A DNA stretch of 17,833 nt, from assembly GCA_046728935.1 (NCBI GenBank), contig JBKPFS010000167.1:1-17833 (forward strand). The letters run 5' to 3'. This DNA is from DATAFO01 sp046728935. GTDB lineage: Bacteria; Actinomycetota; Thermoleophilia; Solirubrobacterales; 70-9. Positions 13,432 to 17,833 of the stretch are shown here, piece after piece. A model generated the notes under the pieces. It saw only the letters and a list, made by a program, of their open reading frames with translations. It did not search any database and was not told the DNA's origin. Position 1 is the first letter of the stretch; each line of letters opens with the position of its first letter. The translations under genes were made by a program, and so were the position numbers.

Positions 13432-14886
13432 ATGAGCCACACCGAGCGGCCGATTCCGGACCGCGATGGCCCGCGTGATGAGTGCGGGGTGTTTGGCATA
13501 TACGCACCCGGGCGGGACGTCGCCCGGCTCGCCTACTTCGCGCTCTATGCGCTCCAGCACCGCGGCCAGGAGTCGGCCGGCATCGCAACCTGCGAGGGCG
13601 GCCACATCACCACCCTGCGCGACACGGGCCTCGTGTCGCAGGTATTCGACGAGGAGAAGCTGCGCGCGCTCGACGGCGACATGGCCATCGGCCACGTTCG
13701 CTACTCGACCACGGGCGGCGGCTCGTGGGAGAACTCGCAGCCGGTGTGGCGAGACGACGGGCGCGAGGTGGCGCTCGCTCACAACGGGAACCTCACCAAC
13801 GCGGTCGAGCTCCACAACGAGCTGCGCGAGCGCGGTATCTCCTTCCGCGGCAGCTCGGATTCGGAGATCATCGCGGCGCTCCTGTCGGTTGAGGAGGAGC
13901 GGCCGATCGAGAACGCGGTCGCGGCGGTGATGCCGCGGCTGGAGGGCGCTTACTCCACCGTGGTGATGACGAAGCGGGCGGTCGTCGCATTCCGCGATCC
14001 GCACGGGGTACGGCCGCTGTCGCTCGGCAAGCTCGGCGATCGCTACTGCGTCGCCTCCGAGAGCTGCGCCTTCGACATCATCGGCGGCGAGTTGCTGCGC
14101 GAGGTGCAGCCGGGTGAGCTGATCGCGCTCACCGACCGCGGCATCGAGACGCGCCAGGTGGTGCCCAGCGAGCGGCCGGCGCACTGTGTCTTCGAGCACA
14201 TCTACTTCTCGCGCCCGGACTCGCGGCTCGAGGGCCGCGTGTTGCAGGAGGTCCGCGGGCGGATGGGCGAGATCCTGGCGCGCGAGGCGCCGGTGGACGC
14301 GGACCTCGTGATCTCGGTTCCCGACTCCGGCAACCCGGCGGCGACCGGCTTCGCCCGGGCCTCGGGGCTGCCCAAGGACGACGGGCTGATCAAGAACCGC
14401 TACGTCGCCCGCACTTTCATCCAACCCGGGCAGGAGCTGCGAAAGCACGGGCTGAGGATGAAGTTCAATCCGCTACCCGAGATCGTCGCGGGCAAGAGGA
14501 TCGTCGTCGTCGACGACTCGATCGTGCGGGGGAACACCACGCGGCAGATCGTGGGCATGCTGCGCGACGCCGGGGCGAAGGAGGTCCACCTGAGGATCTC
14601 GGCGCCGCCGATCCGCCACCCCTGCCACTACGGCGTCGACATGTCGACGCGGGAGGAGATGATCGCCCACGACCGCTCCGTGGAGGAGATCGCGCGTGAG
14701 CTGGACGCGGATTCGCTCGCCTACCTGTCCCTCGAGGGGGTCTACGAGGCGGTGGGCACGCCGCGCGAGGTGCACTGCGATGCCTGCTTCACGGGCTCCT
14801 ACCCGCTCGGCGACGGCGGCGACGGCAACGGCAAGTTCGCCCTGGAGGAGATCGCCACCATTCCGGTGAGCACCGGCCGCCGTTGA
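13432..14886 (+). CDS. purF: PurF, amidophosphoribosyltransferase
   Basis: Catalyses the first committed step of purine synthesis, PRPP plus glutamine to phosphoribosylamine. The protein has 484 residues from ATG 13432. The N-terminal glutaminase nucleophile follows a propeptide of about 17 residues (DECGVFG, Cys18). The PRPP loop is VVVDDSIVRGNTTRQIV. Four cysteines match the [4Fe-4S] ligands of the Bacillus subtilis-type enzyme: Cys212 (ESCAF), Cys398 (HPCHYG), Cys449 and Cys452 (CDACFTG). An upstream GTG at 13339 in the same frame would add 31 residues, but these do not resemble a PurF propeptide. No good ribosome binding site precedes 13432. The stop overlaps the purN start (TTGA). Confidence 0.96.
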   Translation: MSHTERPIPDRDGPRDECGVFGIYAPGRDVARLAYFALYALQHRGQESAGIATCEGGHITTLRDTGLVSQVFDEEKLRALDGDMAIGHVRYSTTGGGSWENSQPVWRDDGREVALAHNGNLTNAVELHNELRERGISFRGSSDSEIIAALLSVEEERPIENAVAAVMPRLEGAYSTVVMTKRAVVAFRDPHGVRPLSLGKLGDRYCVASESCAFDIIGGELLREVQPGELIALTDRGIETRQVVPSERPAHCVFEHIYFSRPDSRLEGRVLQEVRGRMGEILAREAPVDADLVISVPDSGNPAATGFARASGLPKDDGLIKNRYVARTFIQPGQELRKHGLRMKFNPLPEIVAGKRIVVVDDSIVRGNTTRQIVGMLRDAGAKEVHLRISAPPIRHPCHYGVDMSTREEMIAHDRSVEEIARELDADSLAYLSLEGVYEAVGTPREVHCDACFTGSYPLGDGGDGNGKFALEEIATIPVSTGRR

Positions 14887-15494
14887 GCTTCAGGCTCGCC
14901 GTTCTCGCGTCGGGGACCGGGACCAACCTGCAGGCGATCCTCGATCAGCTGCACGGGCGCGACGGGTTCGAGGTCGCGTGCGTCGGGTCGAACAAGCCCG
15001 ATGCGGTCGCGCTTCAGCGGGCCGAGCGGGCCGGTGTCGAGAGCGCGGTCTTCCCCGCGGACGAGTATCCGGACCGCGAGGCACGCGATCGGGCGATGGG
15101 CGACTGGCTTGCCGAGCACGGGGTCGAGCTCATCGTGCTGGCCGGTTACATGGAGCTGCTCACGCCGGGCTTCGTGCGCCGTTTCGAGAATCGGATCATC
15201 AACGTGCACCCGGCGCTGCTGCCCTCGTTTCCCGGGCTCGACGCCGTCGCACAGGCGCTCGAGCATGGGGTGCGGATCACCGGCGTCACGGTGCATTTCG
15301 TGGACGAGAGGGTGGACTCGGGCCCGATCATCCTCCAACGTCCGGTGCCGGTCCCGGCCGATCGGCAGTGGGAGACGCTCGAGGAAGCGATCCACGCCGC
15401 CGAGCACGCGCTGCTGCCGGAGGCGATCCGGCTGATCGCCGCCGGACGGGTATCGATCAAGCCGGGGACGCGCCTCGTCGAGATCCGGCAATAG
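14883..15494 (+). CDS. purN: PurN, phosphoribosylglycinamide formyltransferase
   Basis: Transfers a formyl group from 10-formyltetrahydrofolate to GAR, the third purine step. Length is 203 residues, normal for the family. The N-terminal motif ASGTGTNLQAI binds the phosphate of GAR. The catalytic residues correspond to Asn107 and His109 (INVHPALLPSFPG) and Asp145 (VDSGPII), matching Asn106, His108 and Asp144 of the E. coli enzyme. The start is TTG at 14883, inside a 4-base TTGA overlap with the purF stop; residues SFRLAVLASGTG follow as expected. Translation is probably coupled to purF, and purH begins 10 bases after the stop. Confidence 0.96.
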   Translation: MSFRLAVLASGTGTNLQAILDQLHGRDGFEVACVGSNKPDAVALQRAERAGVESAVFPADEYPDREARDRAMGDWLAEHGVELIVLAGYMELLTPGFVRRFENRIINVHPALLPSFPGLDAVAQALEHGVRITGVTVHFVDERVDSGPIILQRPVPVPADRQWETLEEAIHAAEHALLPEAIRLIAAGRVSIKPGTRLVEIRQ

Positions 15495-15504
15495 ACTCGC
15501 CGCG

Positions 15505-17133
15505 ATGAGCGCCGAGACGGCAATCGACGAGCAGGCGGAGGGCGGGTCCCCGCCCGGCGGCACGCCGGTTCGCATCAAGCGGGCGCTGATCTCCGTCTCG
15601 GACAAGACGGGAGTGGTGGAGTTCGCGCGGGGCCTGGCGGCGCTCGGGATCGAGATCCTGTCGACCGGCGGCACCGCGGCCACGATGCGCGATGCGGGAC
15701 TGGAGGTCACGGACGTCGCCGAGTTCACGGGCTCGCCGGAGATCCTCGACGGGAGGGTCAAGACGCTCCACCCCCGGCTTCATGCGGCGCTGCTGGCGGT
15801 CCGCGACGATCCGCAGCACGCGGCGACCCTCGAGGAGGAGGGGATCGAGCCGATCGATCTCGTGTGCGTGAACCTGTATCCGTTCGAGCGCGCGGTTGCC
15901 CGGGCGGACGTGAGCGAGGCGGAGGCGATCGAGAACATCGACGTCGGAGGGCCGACGATGATCCGCGCGGCGGCGAAGAACCATCGCTTCGTGGTCGTGA
16001 TCGTGAAGCCGGAGTCCTACGACGCGGTGCTCGCCGAGCTCGAGGAGTCGGGAGGTCAGATCTCCGCCGAGACGCGGCACTGGCTGGCGAGCGAGGCGTT
16101 CGCCCACACCGCCCGCTACGACGCCGCGATCTCGCGCTGGTTCGGCCTGCGCTACGAGACGTATCCCAGCCACTGGGTGATGCCGCACGAGAAGTTCCTG
16201 GATCTCGCCTACGGCGAGAACCCGCACCAGAGCGCAGCCCTCTACATCGAGGTCGGGGCGCGCTCGCACGTGCTTTCGCGCGTCGCGAAGAAGCACGGGC
16301 GGTCGCTGTCGTTCAACAACGTCCTCGACCTCGATTCGGCGCGGCGGCTGCTCGATGAGTTCTCACGTCCGGCGTGCGTGATCGTGAAGCACAACAACCC
16401 CTGCGGGGCGGCGATCGCCGACGACGTGGGCGAGGCGTACGAGCGGGCGTTCGCGTGCGATCCGCTGTCGGCGTTCGGGGGCGTGATCGTGTTCAACCGT
16501 CCGGTGGATGGCGCCCTGGCGAAGCGGCTTCACGAGCAGTTCATCGAGGTGCTGCTGGCGCCGGACTTCGATGAGCACGCGATCGAGGTCCTGACGCAGA
16601 AAGAGGCGATCCGAATCCTCGAGAACACCGAGGAGCGGGGCTACGAGCCGCGCGAGCGGGATGTGAAGCGGGTCCGCGGCGGGCTGCTGGTCCAGGACCC
16701 GGATCGCGTGGACGAGACGCGCGGGTCGATGACCGTACCCACGGAGGCGAAGCCGAGCGAGGAGCAGTGGGACGACCTGCTGTTCGCGTGGAAGGTCTGC
16801 CGCCACGTGCGCTCCAACGCGATCGTGATCGCCAAGGACGGGGCGACGCTGGGGATCGGGGCGGGCCAGATGAGCCGGGTCGACTCGGTGCGGATCGCGA
16901 TCGACAAGGCGCGCGAGGCGCGGGGCGACGAGGCGGAGGAGCTCCTCGCCGGCTCCGTGGTCGCGTCGGACGCGTTCTTCCCCTTCGCGGACGGGCCGCA
17001 GCTCGCGATCGACGCGGGAGCGACGGCGGTGATCCAGCCGGGCGGGTCGAAGCGCGACGCCGAGGTCGTGGCGGCCTGCGACGAGGCCGGCGTGGCGATG
17101 GTGTTCACCGGTCGCCGCCACTTCCGGCACTAG
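15505..17133 (+). CDS. purH: PurH, AICAR transformylase / IMP cyclohydrolase
   Basis: A bifunctional enzyme of 542 residues for the last two steps to IMP. The N-terminal cyclohydrolase domain (MGS-like) shows SVSDKTGVVEFARGL, STGGTAATMRDAG, DGRVKTLHPRLHAALLA and NLYPFE. The C-terminal transformylase has AYGENPHQ, SFNNVLDLDSA, the catalytic Lys295-His296 in VKHNNPCGAA, DPLSAFGGVIVFNRPVD, and the C-terminal block SDAFFPFADG...IQPGGSKRD...FTGRRHFRH. The first 27 residues, before the conserved IKRALISVSDKTG, are a low-complexity extension. The ATG lies 10 bases after purN with no clear ribosome binding site. It is the last purine gene in the window. Confidence 0.97.
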   Translation: MSAETAIDEQAEGGSPPGGTPVRIKRALISVSDKTGVVEFARGLAALGIEILSTGGTAATMRDAGLEVTDVAEFTGSPEILDGRVKTLHPRLHAALLAVRDDPQHAATLEEEGIEPIDLVCVNLYPFERAVARADVSEAEAIENIDVGGPTMIRAAAKNHRFVVVIVKPESYDAVLAELEESGGQISAETRHWLASEAFAHTARYDAAISRWFGLRYETYPSHWVMPHEKFLDLAYGENPHQSAALYIEVGARSHVLSRVAKKHGRSLSFNNVLDLDSARRLLDEFSRPACVIVKHNNPCGAAIADDVGEAYERAFACDPLSAFGGVIVFNRPVDGALAKRLHEQFIEVLLAPDFDEHAIEVLTQKEAIRILENTEERGYEPRERDVKRVRGGLLVQDPDRVDETRGSMTVPTEAKPSEEQWDDLLFAWKVCRHVRSNAIVIAKDGATLGIGAGQMSRVDSVRIAIDKAREARGDEAEELLAGSVVASDAFFPFADGPQLAIDAGATAVIQPGGSKRDAEVVAACDEAGVAMVFTGRRHFRH

Positions 17134-17163
17134 CCAGCGGCCGAGGGGGTATTGGACGGGGCG

Positions 17164-17833
17164 ATGGCGCGACTTCACGTCCTGCGGGTGTTCTGCGCGG
17201 AGGACGACTCGGGCGGCAATCCGCTGGGGGTCTTCCTCGACGGCGGGGAGGTGCAGGAAGAGCGGCGGCAGGCGACCGCTCACGAGCTCGGATTCGCCGA
17301 GACGGTGTTCGTCGACGATCGCGACCGAGCGGAGATCCGGATCTTCAGCGCCGAGATCGAGGTGCCCCTGGCCGGCCATCCGCTGGTGGGGACCGCGTGG
17401 CTGCTGAGGGAGGAGGGCGCCGAGCCATCCGTGCTGCGGCCCCGCGCCGGCGAGACGCCGGTGACGTTCGAGCGCGAGATCTGCTTCGTCGCCGCTCGGC
17501 CGGAGTGGGGTCCCGAGTTCGACTTCGTCCAGGTGGATTCCCCGAAGGAGGTCGAGGCGCTCGAAGGGCCGCCGGAGGGGCATGAGAACGTCGGCGTCTG
17601 GGCGTGGCTCAACGAGGACGAGGGCTGGATCCGCGAGCGCGTCTTCGTCGCCCAGCTGGGAGTGGGCGAGGACGAGGCCACGGGCTCGGCGGCGCTGCGC
17701 CTCTGCGCCCAGCTTGGGCATCCGATCGAGATCCGCCAGGGCGGGGGCTCGCTGATCTTCGCGCGACCCGCCGGCGACGGCATGGTCGAGATCGGCGGTC
17801 GGGTCGTGCTGGACGAGGTGCGCGAGCAGGCAG
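17164..17833 (+). CDS. PhzF-family isomerase/epimerase, 3' end missing
   Basis: An open frame from ATG 17164 that runs off the window edge without a stop, 223 residues visible. The fold signature of the PhzF family (diaminopimelate-epimerase-like) is clear: GGNPLGVF near the start, ELGFAETVF with the likely catalytic Glu, FSAEIEVPLAGHPLVGTA, and GVGEDEATGSAA in the second half. Known PhzF is an isomerase in phenazine synthesis, but most family members have no known substrate, and nothing around it points to phenazines. It lies 30 bases after purH in the same direction and may be a passenger of the operon. A TTG at 17152 in frame is an alternative start. The second half of the protein is almost complete. 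Confidence 0.88.
   Translation, partial: MARLHVLRVFCAEDDSGGNPLGVFLDGGEVQEERRQATAHELGFAETVFVDDRDRAEIRIFSAEIEVPLAGHPLVGTAWLLREEGAEPSVLRPRAGETPVTFEREICFVAARPEWGPEFDFVQVDSPKEVEALEGPPEGHENVGVWAWLNEDEGWIRERVFVAQLGVGEDEATGSAALRLCAQLGHPIEIRQGGGSLIFARPAGDGMVEIGGRVVLDEVREQA

Noticed and set aside
13381..13440. A tRNA gene at the purF start, suggested by GGTTCGATTCC
   Set aside because: The T-stem pairs poorly, the candidate anticodon loop lacks the invariant T before the anticodon, and no matching 5' acceptor strand was found upstream.

Overview
The window is a GC-rich bacterial segment with tightly packed genes, many 4-base stop/start overlaps and frequent GTG and TTG starts. Gene content (separate purS/purQ/purL, an iron-sulfur type PurF, GT4-like glycosyltransferases and several PAPS sulfotransferases) and protein wording suggest an actinobacterium, probably Thermoleophilia (Solirubrobacterales-like). 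That placement is inference from gene style and was not checked by a search.

The backbone is the de novo purine pathway on the + strand: purS (3' end only) and purQ at 1-795, purL at 9329-11656, then purF, purN and purH at 13432-17133, followed by a PhzF-family gene cut off by the window edge. PurS, PurQ and PurL form the FGAM synthase complex. PurF catalyses the first committed step, PurN the first formyl transfer, and PurH the last two steps to IMP.

This backbone is interrupted twice. Between purQ and purL sit about 6 kb of + strand genes in the order sulfotransferase, sulfotransferase, glycosyltransferase, sulfotransferase, glycosyltransferase, sulfotransferase (845-6856). They look like repeated duplications of a sulfotransferase/glycosyltransferase module and probably make a sulfated glycan or glycolipid. 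Next, on the - strand, come two paralogous, cysteine-containing, probably exported proteins of unknown function (9269-6838). Between purL and purF lies a probable exported formylglycine sulfatase (11713-13305). The window therefore holds candidate enzymes for both adding and removing sulfate.

The most unusual signal is a small GC-rich imperfect palindrome present three times, each time inside a reading frame and without breaking it: at the C-terminus of PurS, in the middle of the first glycosyltransferase, and (inverted) in a linker of PurL. The copies share a 20-base head and a tail centred on GGGTC(T/C)GA. The second glycosyltransferase lacks the element and acts as an internal empty-site control. 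This resembles in-frame palindromic elements such as those of Rickettsia, but I do not recognise this family.

No rRNA, tRNA, CRISPR array, transposase gene or gene-free stretch longer than 300 bases was seen.
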